Shown here: positions 17,926-26,518 of the stretch, one piece after another
Position numbering within the stretch: position 1 is the stretch's first letter
How the letters are laid out: every line of letters begins with the position of its first letter
DNA from: Gammaproteobacteria bacterium
GTDB lineage: Bacteria > Pseudomonadota > Gammaproteobacteria > Ga0077554 > Ga007554
Length of the DNA stretch: 64,000 nt
Direction: 5' to 3'
Assembly: GCA_016191235.1 (NCBI GenBank)
Contig: JACPOZ010000049.1
Span: 1-64,000 of the forward strand
The notes under the pieces: generated by a model
What the model was told of the DNA's origin: nothing
Databases searched by the model: none
Seen by the model: the letters and a program-made list of their open reading frames with translations, nothing else
Program-made: the position numbers and the translations under genes

Positions 17926-19245
17926 CTAGGGGGGCGGGGACGGTGGCACCTGCTCTACACCCAGCACCTTGACGAGATCAGCATAGGCAACCGCGCGATT
18001 ATAAAGTGCGTTTTGATATTCGAGCACACTGTTTTTGTAGCTGCGTTGCGCCTCGATAAAATCCAGAATGCCCGTCGCGCCCTTGCTATAGGCCAGCTCC
18101 GCAGCCTGGCGGACCGTTTTAACCCGGCCAATGACATCCTCCTCGAAGCGCCGCGCCTGGGCATCGGCAGTACGCCAGGCGACCGTCGCCCCCACAACCT
18201 CGGCACGAACATTCTGCTCAAGTTGCTGGACTTGAAGACTGGAGTTGCTGAGATTAACCTCCGCCAGGGCAATCTCGCCCTGGTTCCGGTAAAAAACCGG
18301 AAGGGGAACGCTGATCCCCACACCGATCGCATTGTCGGCATTGGGATAACAAAAAGGACACGCCTCATCCTGTACCGCAACGGTGACATCCGGGGTGCGC
18401 CTGGCGCGGGCCAGCGCAAGGGCTTTTTCCGCTTGATTAACCCGCAGCCGCGCAGCCTGCAGATCCGCCCGTTGCACCAGGGCCTGGTCAATAAAAACTT
18501 CGGGAGGCTGTTTTGCATCAACCTCGCTGCGCTTGAGCGAGACATCCTGCGCGGCAAAATTCATCGCATCGCCGGGCCAGGCAAGAAGTACCGCCAGGCC
18601 GGTTCGCGCACCAGTGAGGCTGCGCAACGCCTGGCCCAGATCCCCTTGCGCCTTGAAACGCTCCACCTCCACGCGTAAAAAATCCGATTCGGCAATATCC
18701 CCGCTCTCCAGCCTCAAACTGTTGTTGCGCACTATATCGTCATAACGCACCAGGGTTTCACGCGTCAGATCAACCACCTTCTGGCTCAACAGCAGGTTGT
18801 AATAGGCATGCCGCACTTCATTGCTGAGCACGCGCACAGCATCGCGCAAGTCATTCTCTGAAGCCTGCAGGGCAAACCCGCTGCTTTCCTTGCGCAGCCC
18901 GCGCTTGCCCGCTGTTTCAACAAGCTGCTCCAGTCGCGCAATAGTGTCATACTGCGCCCCAGCGAAACCACTGTGCCTTCCTATCGCAGCAACGCCGGGA
19001 GACTGGCTGTACAACGAAAGCACAGGATTGGGGATGGCGGCGGCAATGATCTGCTGAGCCCGCGCCGCATCGACATTGTAACGCGCCGCGATCAAATCCA
19101 AATTGCGCTGATAAAAAAGGGCTATCGCCTGATCTTCCGTGAGCGGCACATCCCCGGCAAAAGCGCTGATTGGCACAAAGGACGGGAAGAGGATGCCCAT
19201 GAACAATACCAGTAAAGCGATAAATCCAAACCTAGGCATTGACAC
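17926..19245 (-). CDS. TolC-family outer-membrane efflux protein (CzcC-like)
   Basis: This 439-residue outer-membrane factor has a signal peptide (about residues 1-31, ending AFA-G) and two TolC repeats rich in coiled-coil (QRNLDLIAARYNVDAARAQ near 50 and VQQLEQNVRAEVVGA near 320). It is the first gene of the three-gene metal-efflux operon. The frame opens with GTG at 19245; an ATG two codons later (19239) is an equally good start, and the ribosome-binding site is weak for both. A perfect 17-bp palindrome lies 30 nt upstream. Confidence 0.9.
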   Translation of the reverse strand: MSMPRFGFIALLVLFMGILFPSFVPISAFAGDVPLTEDQAIALFYQRNLDLIAARYNVDAARAQQIIAAAIPNPVLSLYSQSPGVAAIGRHSGFAGAQYDTIARLEQLVETAGKRGLRKESSGFALQASENDLRDAVRVLSNEVRHAYYNLLLSQKVVDLTRETLVRYDDIVRNNSLRLESGDIAESDFLRVEVERFKAQGDLGQALRSLTGARTGLAVLLAWPGDAMNFAAQDVSLKRSEVDAKQPPEVFIDQALVQRADLQAARLRVNQAEKALALARARRTPDVTVAVQDEACPFCYPNADNAIGVGISVPLPVFYRNQGEIALAEVNLSNSSLQVQQLEQNVRAEVVGATVAWRTADAQARRFEEDVIGRVKTVRQAAELAYSKGATGILDFIEAQRSYKNSVLEYQNALYNRAVAYADLVKVLGVEQVPPSPPP

Positions 19246-19274
19246 GAGAGTCCAAAGGATATTTCTTATTAGGG

Positions 19275-19291
19275 TTGTCTATCATAGACAA
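19275..19291. promoter_or_regulatory. Perfect palindrome upstream of the metal-efflux operon, likely operator
   Basis: TTGTCTATCATAGACAA is a perfect 17-nt dyad centred on C19283, 30 nt before the first codon of the efflux operon. Position and symmetry fit a homodimeric repressor or activator. No regulator gene is adjacent, so the protein is unknown. Confidence 0.55.
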
Positions 19292-19410
19292 AAGATGCCA
19301 GCAAAAGTTCAAGTCCAACGGCACGCTACCAGTTACCGGATACGCCCGCAATGGGCTGTCCAAGCACGGAGAAAATTTCAGGCAATCGTGAATGCTGCCA
19401 TCAAAAAATT

Positions 19411-20877
19411 TCAGGCACTCAGACGAAAGGCAATCGCCTGTTCATAAAGCTCCAGATAATGCTTGGCGCTACGCCGCCAGCTGAAATCCTGCCGCATACT
19501 GGCGCGGATGATCTGCTGCCAGACCAGGGGTTGCCAGTATAGCACCAAGGCACGCTGGAAAGCCGCCAGCAGGGCCGGGGCGGAGGCCTCGTCAAATACA
19601 ACACCTGTAGCGCTGCCACTGGCCAGGTTGTCCGGCGTGGCATCCACCACGGTATCGGACAGGCCGCCAGTACGGCGCACGATAGGAACCGTACCGTAGC
19701 GCAGGCTGTAAATCTGGTTCAGGCCGCAGGGCTCAAAGCGTGACGGCATGACAAACATATCCGCGCCGCTCTCAATGAGATGCGCCAATTCCTCGTCAAA
19801 ACCGATCTGCACTGCAAGCTGTTGCGGATGATGCGCCATCAGGTCTGTAAATGCGGCTTCAAAGCGCTTTTCACCGCTGCCCAGCATCACCACCTGCACC
19901 GGCTGCTGCAACACTTCGGGCAGACTGGCAAGCAGCAGGTCGACGCCTTTCTGCTCAACAAGACGCCCGATCAATCCTATCACGGGTATCTCTGGCGCTA
20001 CCGGCAAACCTACGCGCGCCTGCAGCGCGGCTTTGTTTGCAGCCTTGCCGGACAAATCGCGCGCACTATAGGGTTGCGCAATTAAAGCGTCGCGCTGCGG
20101 ATCCCACTCGTGGTAATCCACGCCGTTAAGGATGCCCATCAGCCGCCCGGCACGGTGGCTGAGCAGACCCTCCAGACCGCAGCCGTATTCGGGGGTGAGA
20201 ATCTCACGCGCGTAGTTCGGGCTGACTGTGCTCAACATATCCGCATACACCAAGCCGCCTTTGATGAAGGATAGCCCGCCATAAAACTCCAGGCCCTCCG
20301 GCGACCACAGCGCGGGCGGCAGATTTAGATCTGTGAATGCGCTTACCGGAAAAAGCCCCTGATACGCCAGGTTGTGGATAGTAAACACCGTAGCCGGGCG
20401 CGTTGCATCCTGAGCCAGCAATGCGGGGATCAAGCCGCATTGCCAGTCGTTGCAATGCACCACGTCAGGCTGCCAATCCAGTCCGGCCTGATTACGCGCC
20501 ACCGCAGCCACGGCGTTGGCAAACAACGCAAAGCGCTGGGCATTGTCCGGCCAGTCCTTGCCGTCCGGCCCAAGATAAGGGTTGCCGGGGCGATCAAACC
20601 AGGCGGGGGCATCCACCAGCCACACCTTCAGCGTGCTGCCCGGCAACTTGCCTTCCAGAATACGCACCGGCTCCGAGAAACCGGCAAGCGCAGGATTAAC
20701 CAGGGTAAGTTTACCGGCGCGCGCCAACACATCGCGGTAGGCGGGGATAATCAGACGAACATCCTGGCGCAGTGATTTCAGCGCAACGGGCAGGCTGCCC
20801 GCGACATCCCCCAATCCCCCGGTCTTCATCAAGGGATGGGCCTCGCTGGCGACGAATAGAATTTTATGGGTTTGCAT
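19411..20877 (-). CDS. glgA: Glycogen synthase (ADP-glucose)
   Basis: GlgA (488 residues) transfers glucose from ADP-glucose to the growing alpha-1,4-glucan. The N-terminal KTGGLGDVAGSLP is the ADP-glucose-binding loop; MPSRFEPCGLNQIYSLRYGTVPIVRRTGGL in the second Rossmann domain carries the catalytic Glu region. The ATG at 20877 (MQTHKILFVASEAHP) was chosen because the 29 residues upstream in frame come from the intergenic palindromic element and are not family-like. No other glycogen gene is nearby. No good ribosome-binding site is visible. Confidence 0.95.
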   Translation of the reverse strand: MQTHKILFVASEAHPLMKTGGLGDVAGSLPVALKSLRQDVRLIIPAYRDVLARAGKLTLVNPALAGFSEPVRILEGKLPGSTLKVWLVDAPAWFDRPGNPYLGPDGKDWPDNAQRFALFANAVAAVARNQAGLDWQPDVVHCNDWQCGLIPALLAQDATRPATVFTIHNLAYQGLFPVSAFTDLNLPPALWSPEGLEFYGGLSFIKGGLVYADMLSTVSPNYAREILTPEYGCGLEGLLSHRAGRLMGILNGVDYHEWDPQRDALIAQPYSARDLSGKAANKAALQARVGLPVAPEIPVIGLIGRLVEQKGVDLLLASLPEVLQQPVQVVMLGSGEKRFEAAFTDLMAHHPQQLAVQIGFDEELAHLIESGADMFVMPSRFEPCGLNQIYSLRYGTVPIVRRTGGLSDTVVDATPDNLASGSATGVVFDEASAPALLAAFQRALVLYWQPLVWQQIIRASMRQDFSWRRSAKHYLELYEQAIAFRLSA

Positions 20878-20923
20878 TTTTTTATGGTTTCGAGTATTGG
20901 GTTCAGAGTAAATGTTAGGTATT

Positions 20924-21068
20924 GTCCACGAAACACACGAAAGGCACAAAGCTTCATGGCACAATTCGTTTGGCCGTTGCTTTCGGGTAGCACGCTGCCA
21001 GCAAACTCAGGCACATTCCTGCGCCAATAGCTCCCCCACTTTTTCGTGCCTTTCGTGTTTTTCGTGGA
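20924..21068. repeat. CCACGAAAAACACGAAA-type palindromic element, copy B1
   Basis: The left arm GTCCACGAAACACACGAAAG (20924-20943) pairs with a right arm ending TTTTTCGTGGA (21042-21068), with about 100 bp between. Its interior is similar to that of the element at 44406-44553, for example a shared CACAATYCGTT. It is intergenic, between glgA and mtaD, and has no coding capacity. Confidence 0.75.
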
Positions 21069-21101
21069 TCACGCCTTTCCGTTGGGCGCGCCTAACATCC
21101 G

Positions 21102-22421
21102 TTAATCGTACTTCTTAATCTTCTCCCGCCACTGCCACGCCTTGGCCAGAATGGCGTACTCGTCGAGGGTAGTCAGGACGCGCTCCTTGAGCAGGTGTCT
21201 GCCCGCCACCCATACATCGGTAACCTTGTCGCGGCCTGTGGCGTATACCAGTTGTGAAATGGGATGATAAACAGGCTGTGTCTCTATGCCGCCCAGATGC
21301 ACTGCGATAATGTCAGCTGCCTTGCCGGGCAGCAGCGAGCCGGTTTCTTCGTCCAGTCCCAATGCCTTGGCACCGTTGAGTGTCGCCATGCGCAATGCCG
21401 TGGCGGCGCTTACTGCGCTGGCATCACCCGCCACCGCCTTGGCGAGCAACGCGGCGGTACGCATTTCGCTGAACATGTCCAGATCGTTGTTGCTCGCCGC
21501 GCCGTCGGTACCGATGGCGACATTCACTCCCGCCTTGAGCAATGCCTGCACCGGGCAAAAACCGCTGGCCAGTTTCAGGTTCGACTCGGGGCAATGAACG
21601 ACATACCCACCCGTTGCTGCATAGCGGCTGATCTCCTCATCGGTCAGCTGCGTCATATGCACACCCACGAGGTGCGGCGACAACAGGCCAAGACGATCCA
21701 GCCGTTGCAAAGGACGCTCATTGTAATGCATCAGGCTTTGCTCAATTTCATCCACCGTCTCGTGGATGTGCATATGCACCGGGATATCCAGCTCATCGGC
21801 ATAGATGCGAATTTTATCAAGCGGATCATTCGACACCGTATAAGGTGCGTGCGGCGCAAAGGCGGTGCGGATCAGCGGATGATCGCGGTAACGGTCATGC
21901 ACCTCCAGCCCCTTGCGCACATAGTCCCCGGCATCGCTGGCCCACACCGTGGGGAAGTCGATCACGATCAAACCGACGCACGCACGCATGTGACAATCAG
22001 CCGCCACGCGCGCGGCTTCATCGGGGAAAAAATACATATCACTGAAGCAGGTGGTGCCGCCACGCAACATTTCCGCAATGGCAAGCTGCGTGCCGTCCTG
22101 CACGAACTCAGGACTGACCCACGCCCCCTCGGCCGGCCAGATGTGATTGTTCAACCACTCCATCAGAGGAAGATCGTCGGCCAAGCCGCGGAACAACGAC
22201 ATCGCGGCATGCGTGTGGGCATTGATCAAACCGGGAATAAGGGCGTGCTCGCTTAGACTCAGTGTCGTATGTGACTGATATTTCGCGCTTGCCTCCAGGG
22301 TGGGCAGGATCTCCACAATGCGTCCGTCATGAATCGCCAAACTGTGCTGTTCATACACTGTATGCTCAGGCTCAACAGGGATGATCCACCGGGCATGGAT
22401 AAGCGTGTCTACATTCTGCAT
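21102..22421 (-). CDS. mtaD: 5-methylthioadenosine / S-adenosylhomocysteine deaminase (TRZ/ATZ family)
   Basis: The 439-residue amidohydrolase deaminates methylthioadenosine to methylthioinosine. Metal-binding motifs are visible: NAHTHAAMSLFRG (HxH on strand 1), HMHIHET, a later conserved His in YVVHCPESN, and the Asp in GTDGAASNNDLDM. The head-to-head position with mtnA supports methylthioadenosine salvage by the deaminase route described in Pseudomonas, where the isomerase acts after methylthioinosine phosphorolysis. The substrate assignment among TRZ/ATZ enzymes rests on this context. Confidence 0.85.
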   Translation of the reverse strand: MQNVDTLIHARWIIPVEPEHTVYEQHSLAIHDGRIVEILPTLEASAKYQSHTTLSLSEHALIPGLINAHTHAAMSLFRGLADDLPLMEWLNNHIWPAEGAWVSPEFVQDGTQLAIAEMLRGGTTCFSDMYFFPDEAARVAADCHMRACVGLIVIDFPTVWASDAGDYVRKGLEVHDRYRDHPLIRTAFAPHAPYTVSNDPLDKIRIYADELDIPVHMHIHETVDEIEQSLMHYNERPLQRLDRLGLLSPHLVGVHMTQLTDEEISRYAATGGYVVHCPESNLKLASGFCPVQALLKAGVNVAIGTDGAASNNDLDMFSEMRTAALLAKAVAGDASAVSAATALRMATLNGAKALGLDEETGSLLPGKAADIIAVHLGGIETQPVYHPISQLVYATGRDKVTDVWVAGRHLLKERVLTTLDEYAILAKAWQWREKIKKYD

Positions 22422-22488
22422 GGTGATTCCAGTATTAACTTGCGCACAGGCAATCAGTATACCGGGAATGAGCGAAAAATCACCGCCA

Positions 22489-22650
22489 GCAGCCTGTCTG
22501 ACTTAGGGGATCGTAGCGAGAAAGCGGGAGAGCGAGGACAGTTTTCCGCTATTTTGAGGAGAATAGCTGGCACTATTTAACGAAAAATAGCGGAAAAATG
22601 GACCGCTCTCCCGCTTTCGCAGTAGATTCGACCTAAGTCAGACAGGCTGC
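22489..22650. repeat. 162-bp nested hairpin element between mtaD and mtnA
   Basis: Outer arms 22489-22507 and 22632-22650 are a perfect 19-bp inverted repeat; middle arms AAAGCGGGAGAGCG (22521-22534) and its complement (22604-22617), and inner arms around TTTTCCGCTATTTT (22541-22554) and its complement, continue the stem. It occupies most of the 311-bp divergent promoter region. It is either a dispersed element or a large regulatory structure. Confidence 0.75.
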
Positions 22651-22732
22651 CAGACACCGCGCGTTTTTCTTTGCTCGACACGAGGCGGGCCGGTATCATG
22701 GACGCTTCTCAACTCATCGGTTTTCAATACAC

Positions 22733-23785
22733 ATGTCGAACAATCATTATGACTCGATCCGTGCCGTAGAATGGCATGACGGCGCACTGAAATTGCTGGA
22801 TCAACGCGTGTTGCCGCACCGGCGCGAATATCTCGTGATAGAAGACGCCGCAAGCACGGCGCAGGCCATCACGGATATGGTGATACGCGGCGCGCCCGCG
22901 ATAGGCGTCACCGCAGCCTATGGCGTGGTGCTGGCAGCACGTGACCGCTACGCGCGCTCCCCCGCCACCTGGAAACAAGACATCGAGGCCGACCTGGAGC
23001 TGCTTGCGCGCTCCCGCCCCACCGCCGTCAATCTGTTCTGGGCCATTGAGCGGATGCGCCGTCACCTGGTAAACCTCAGCGGTGATCCGCAGCAGGCATT
23101 GCTCGCCGAGGCGCGCCGCATCCACGAGGAAGACATCGCCGCCAACAGGCGCATGGGCGCGCTGGGGGCCGCCCTCATCCAGGATCGCTGCACGGTGCTG
23201 ACGCACTGCAACACCGGCTCACTAGCCACTGGCGGCTATGGCACGGCGCTGGGGGTGATTCGCGCGGCCTACGCGGCGGGCAACATCAGCCAGGTGTTTG
23301 CAGATGAGACACGCCCCTGGATGCAGGGCGCGCGTCTTACTGCCTGGGAGCTGGTGGAAGACCGCATCCCGGTAACGCTGCTGGTCGAGGGCGCGGCGGC
23401 GCACCTGATGAAACAGGGCGGCGTGCGCTGGGTCATCGTCGGCGCAGACCGCATCGCCGCCAACGGCGACACCGCCAACAAGATCGGCACCTACAGCCTG
23501 GCCATATTGGCGCGCCATCATGGCGTGAAATTCATGGTGGTGGCGCCCACCTCCACTGTCGATATGACCATCACCAGCGGCGCGGATATCCCCATCGAGA
23601 TCCGCTCGCCCGCCGAGGTGCTGACCCTCGCCGGCCATCCCGTCGCAGCGGAAGGCGCGCAGGCCTGGAATCCGGCCTTCGATGTTGCGCCAGCCGAACT
23701 GATCGACGCGATTGTCACGGAGCGCGGTGTAGTCCTCGCCCCCACCGCCGCAAAAATGGCAGCCATGATGGGAGGCGGGGCATAA
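22733..23785 (+). CDS. mtnA: S-methyl-5-thioribose-1-phosphate isomerase
   Basis: MtnA (350 residues) converts methylthioribose-1-phosphate to methylthioribulose-1-phosphate in the methionine salvage pathway. Typical segments are present: [34 protein letters not shown] with the catalytic Cys, and [18 protein letters not shown] with the catalytic Asp. Length is normal. It is divergent from mtaD. Its stop codon TAA is part of the 5-bp duplication made by miniature element A2, which separates it from the next gene. Later salvage genes (mtnB, mtnC, mtnD) are not in the window. Confidence 0.96.
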   Translation: MSNNHYDSIRAVEWHDGALKLLDQRVLPHRREYLVIEDAASTAQAITDMVIRGAPAIGVTAAYGVVLAARDRYARSPATWKQDIEADLELLARSRPTAVNLFWAIERMRRHLVNLSGDPQQALLAEARRIHEEDIAANRRMGALGAALIQDRCTVLTHCNTGSLATGGYGTALGVIRAAYAAGNISQVFADETRPWMQGARLTAWELVEDRIPVTLLVEGAAAHLMKQGGVRWVIVGADRIAANGDTANKIGTYSLAILARHHGVKFMVVAPTSTVDMTITSGADIPIEIRSPAEVLTLAGHPVAAEGAQAWNPAFDVAPAELIDAIVTERGVVLAPTAAKMAAMMGGGA

Positions 23786-23786
23786 T

Positions 23787-24025
23787 CCTAAAAACGGCAG
23801 TTGACCGCTTCTTTGAGCGGTTAGCGATATGCTTTGAATGGGCTTTTTAATGTTTTGCAAGCTCACCCGTTTGGCGAGTCCGCTACGAGGCGGATTGCAC
23901 GGTTTTCAGTGCGCATGGCAGCGTTGCAACTCCTTGGAATGGAACAACAACCATTCCGCGTCGTCGCGCCTTGCCCTGCACCCCGAAAACCGCACACTCC
24001 ACCCCGTCTAACTGCCGTTTTTAGG
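23787..24025. mobile_element. 239-bp miniature inverted-repeat element, copy A2
   Basis: Same termini and orientation as copy A1. The flanks ATAAT (23782-23786) and ATAAC (24026-24030) match at four of five positions, a slightly decayed target duplication. It overlaps the stop codon of mtnA on the left and ends 13 nt before the TTG start of the exporter gene on the right. Confidence 0.87.
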
Positions 24026-24038
24026 ATAACACCACCCA

Positions 24039-24827
24039 TTGGAAACGCTGCTCCTCTATCTTGCTACCGGCGCGGTAGCCGGGGTTCTCGCCGGACTGCT
24101 GGGCGTCGGCGGCGGGCTGATCATCGTCCCGGCGCTGGCATTTATCTTTGCAACCCAAGGCGTGCCGGATGCTATCGTCATGCACATGGCGCTCGGCACG
24201 TCGCTGGCAACCATTGTGATGACCTCGACCTCATCAGTACGCGCGCATCACAAGCGCGGCGCGGTGTTGTGGCAGGTAGTCTGGCGCCTCACCCCCGGCA
24301 TCGTAGTGGGTACGCTGATGGGTGCCATGCTCGCCGATATGCTGTCTAGCGGGACGCTGAAGCACATCTTCGGCATCTTTGCGCTGCTGGTAGCGTTGCA
24401 GATGGGACTAGGGGCAAAACCCGCACCGCACCGGCGGCTCCCCGGACGATCAGGCATGGGGCTGGCAGGCTGGATCATAGGCAGCGTATCGGCCATCGTC
24501 GGCATCGGCGGCGGCTCCTTGACCGTACCGTTCCTTACCTGGTGCAAGGTCGGCATTCACAACGCCGTGGCCACCTCCAGCGCGTGCGGCCTACCCATCG
24601 CCCTGGCAGGCAGCCTGGGATTCATCATCACCGGCTGGAATGAAACTGCCCTGCCCGCCTACAGCAGCGGCTATATCTACTGGCCCGCAATGGCCGGCAT
24701 CGCCACCGCCAGCGTACTGTTCGCTCCCCTGGGCGCAAAGTTCGCGCACGCCTTGCCTGCGGATATTTTGAAGAAGTTTTTCGCTATTTTTCTTGCGCTG
24801 CTTGGGACACGAATGCTGGTGGGTTAA
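24039..24827 (+). CDS. TauE/SafE-family (sulfite exporter-like) membrane protein
   Basis: The 262-residue transporter-like protein has about eight helices and two repeats of the family signature: GAVAGVLAGLLGVGGGLIIVPAL near residue 10 and GSVSAIVGIGGGSLTVPFL near 145. Family members export sulfite, organosulfonates or sulfoacetate, and some have other substrates; nothing here fixes the substrate. The start is TTG with no good ribosome-binding site; the best candidate, AGGA at 24023-24026, lies at the terminus of miniature element A2, 12 nt away. The insertion may have replaced the natural upstream region. It overlaps the 3' end of the convergent Wzz gene by 4 bp. Confidence 0.88.
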   Translation: METLLLYLATGAVAGVLAGLLGVGGGLIIVPALAFIFATQGVPDAIVMHMALGTSLATIVMTSTSSVRAHHKRGAVLWQVVWRLTPGIVVGTLMGAMLADMLSSGTLKHIFGIFALLVALQMGLGAKPAPHRRLPGRSGMGLAGWIIGSVSAIVGIGGGSLTVPFLTWCKVGIHNAVATSSACGLPIALAGSLGFIITGWNETALPAYSSGYIYWPAMAGIATASVLFAPLGAKFAHALPADILKKFFAIFLALLGTRMLVG

Positions 24828-25690
24828 TTAACCGCCATCCGTGCCCGCGTCTTGCCGACAAACTCAGCAAAAAAAGCCCCAAAAACACCCAGCATCAACC
24901 CCAGCACGGTGGCCAACGCCAGGTAAAGCGCAGGCTTGGGCTTGACAGGTTTGATGGGCAATGTCGGCTGCCTGAGCAGAACACTCGGTCTGGATTGTAA
25001 TTCGGACATCGCCAGCCTGACTGCTATCTGCTGCTGTTCAATCTGCGGTAACCGTTGAAGCAACAGGTCCTTTTGGAGCGTGAGCAAACCGGCCAACGAA
25101 GCCTCGCTGCCTACCAGTGATGATACGCGATGCTCGATCAAGGAAAGTGCTTGCTCGATCCGATCATGCTCGTTCTGCAAAGATTCCAATTGCCTCTGCT
25201 GTTCAGTTCTCCCTATATCGAATAACGTCTGATGCTTCTTGATCACCTTGGCCGCGACATCCACGAGAAACTTCTGCGCCTCCTGCGCCTCATAAGCCTG
25301 CGCAATTATTTCAACGCCGTTGGGCAACGACTTCTCCATGGTCTTCACTTCCTTGATCATGGGAAATTTCTGTTCCCCCTCGCTGTCATCCTTGACCCGG
25401 TACTCCTCCTTCAAACGCTGCACAAGCAGCTGCGACGCTTCTACCTGCACCACCTGCCCCATCTGTACCACCTGCCCTATTCCCAGCACGGCACGGCTTT
25501 CGTACACAGGTTTAGTGATCGCTATCCATGCCCCCACCAACAGCAAAGACAGCAACAAACTGCCGATGATCATTTTTTTTCTTTTTATAATTACCCGCCA
25601 CAGATCAATCAAACTGATTTCGTCTTCCTGCAAAGCCTCCTGTCTCTCACGGGTTGGGTCAAACTGATCCGTTGAATATTTATCTGACAT
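24824..25690 (-). CDS. Wzz/chain-length-determinant domain protein
   Basis: The 288-residue inner-membrane protein has a cytoplasmic N terminus with the Wzz start EISLIDLWRVIIKRKK, helix 1 at about 39-58, a largely helical periplasmic region with a coiled-coil around residues 140-215 (RTEQQRQLESLQNEHDRIEQAL), and helix 2 at about 258-278 preceded by PTLPIKPVKPKPAL, the proline-rich signature. Such proteins set polysaccharide chain length. No O-antigen or capsule gene is adjacent, so this is an orphan copy. It has no C-terminal tyrosine-kinase domain. Confidence 0.85.
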   Translation of the reverse strand: MSDKYSTDQFDPTRERQEALQEDEISLIDLWRVIIKRKKMIIGSLLLSLLLVGAWIAITKPVYESRAVLGIGQVVQMGQVVQVEASQLLVQRLKEEYRVKDDSEGEQKFPMIKEVKTMEKSLPNGVEIIAQAYEAQEAQKFLVDVAAKVIKKHQTLFDIGRTEQQRQLESLQNEHDRIEQALSLIEHRVSSLVGSEASLAGLLTLQKDLLLQRLPQIEQQQIAVRLAMSELQSRPSVLLRQPTLPIKPVKPKPALYLALATVLGLMLGVFGAFFAEFVGKTRARMAVN

Positions 25691-25795
25691 TATTTCTCCA
25701 CATATATCATGTTACTTTATTTCTATAGATAGATAACCAGACGGCCGCCATCGCTTTCTTTGACCGAGGGCAGCGTAGCACGACTTTAAATGAGG

Positions 25796-26518
25796 TCAAG
25801 CAGCAAGCGCAGCGTCGATTTCCGTTTGTATTGCAAGCAAAACACCATTGGGGTCTTCTGATGCGGTAATGGGCCGTCCTATCACGAGATAATCCGATCC
25901 GGCACGGATAGCATCATAAGGCGTCATGATGCGCTTTTGGTCGTCGTGCTGCGCCCCTTGCGGACGAATGCCCGGTGTCACCAGACAAAAATCCGTGCCC
26001 TGGTTTTGGCGCAGATCGGCCACTTCAAGAGATGAACAAACAACACCATCCAATCCCGATTGTTTCACCAGCGCGGCGAGCCGCAGAACATTTTCACGCG
26101 GGGTGCCCGGCAAACCGATCTCATGAAGATCGTCCTCATTCATGCTGGTCAGGACAGTCACGCCAATCAACAAGGGGCGCTGCGGCGCTTTTTCAATGGC
26201 ATTGCGCGCCGCGTCCATCATGCGCCGTCCACCCAGGGCATGGACATTGACCATCCACACACCAAGATCGGCAGCCGCAGCACAGGCCTGTGCAACAGTG
26301 TTGGGAATATCGTGGAATTTGAGGTCGAGAAAAACATCAAAGCCCTTGCCCGCCAGCCGCTCCACCAATGCCGGGCCACTGCGGGTAAACAGTTCTTTTC
26401 CAACCTTGAGACGGCAATGGCGGGGATCCAGCCTGCTTGCCAGCGCCAGCGCCTGAGCGGCATCGGCACAATCCAGGGCAACGACAATGCGAGGCTTAAT
26501 TTCTAACATGCCTGCCAT
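25796..26518 (-). CDS. pyrF: Orotidine-5'-phosphate decarboxylase
   Basis: PyrF (240 residues) decarboxylates OMP to UMP, the last step of pyrimidine synthesis. The catalytic [11 protein letters not shown] stretch (Asp-Lys-His-Asp array) and the phosphate-binding [11 protein letters not shown] segment are intact. The ATG directly abuts the lapB stop codon (TAA-ATG on the minus strand); an alternative ATG lies three codons downstream. The lapA-lapB-pyrF order is the usual gammaproteobacterial one. Confidence 0.97.
   Translation of the reverse strand: MAGMLEIKPRIVVALDCADAAQALALASRLDPRHCRLKVGKELFTRSGPALVERLAGKGFDVFLDLKFHDIPNTVAQACAAAADLGVWMVNVHALGGRRMMDAARNAIEKAPQRPLLIGVTVLTSMNEDDLHEIGLPGTPRENVLRLAALVKQSGLDGVVCSSLEVADLRQNQGTDFCLVTPGIRPQGAQHDDQKRIMTPYDAIRAGSDYLVIGRPITASEDPNGVLLAIQTEIDAALAA

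Noticed and set aside
19373-19421. Direct repeat AAAATTTCAGGCA at the 3' end of glgA
   Set aside because: A single 13-bp repetition, one copy inside the glgA stop region, with no further structure; probably a small local duplication.
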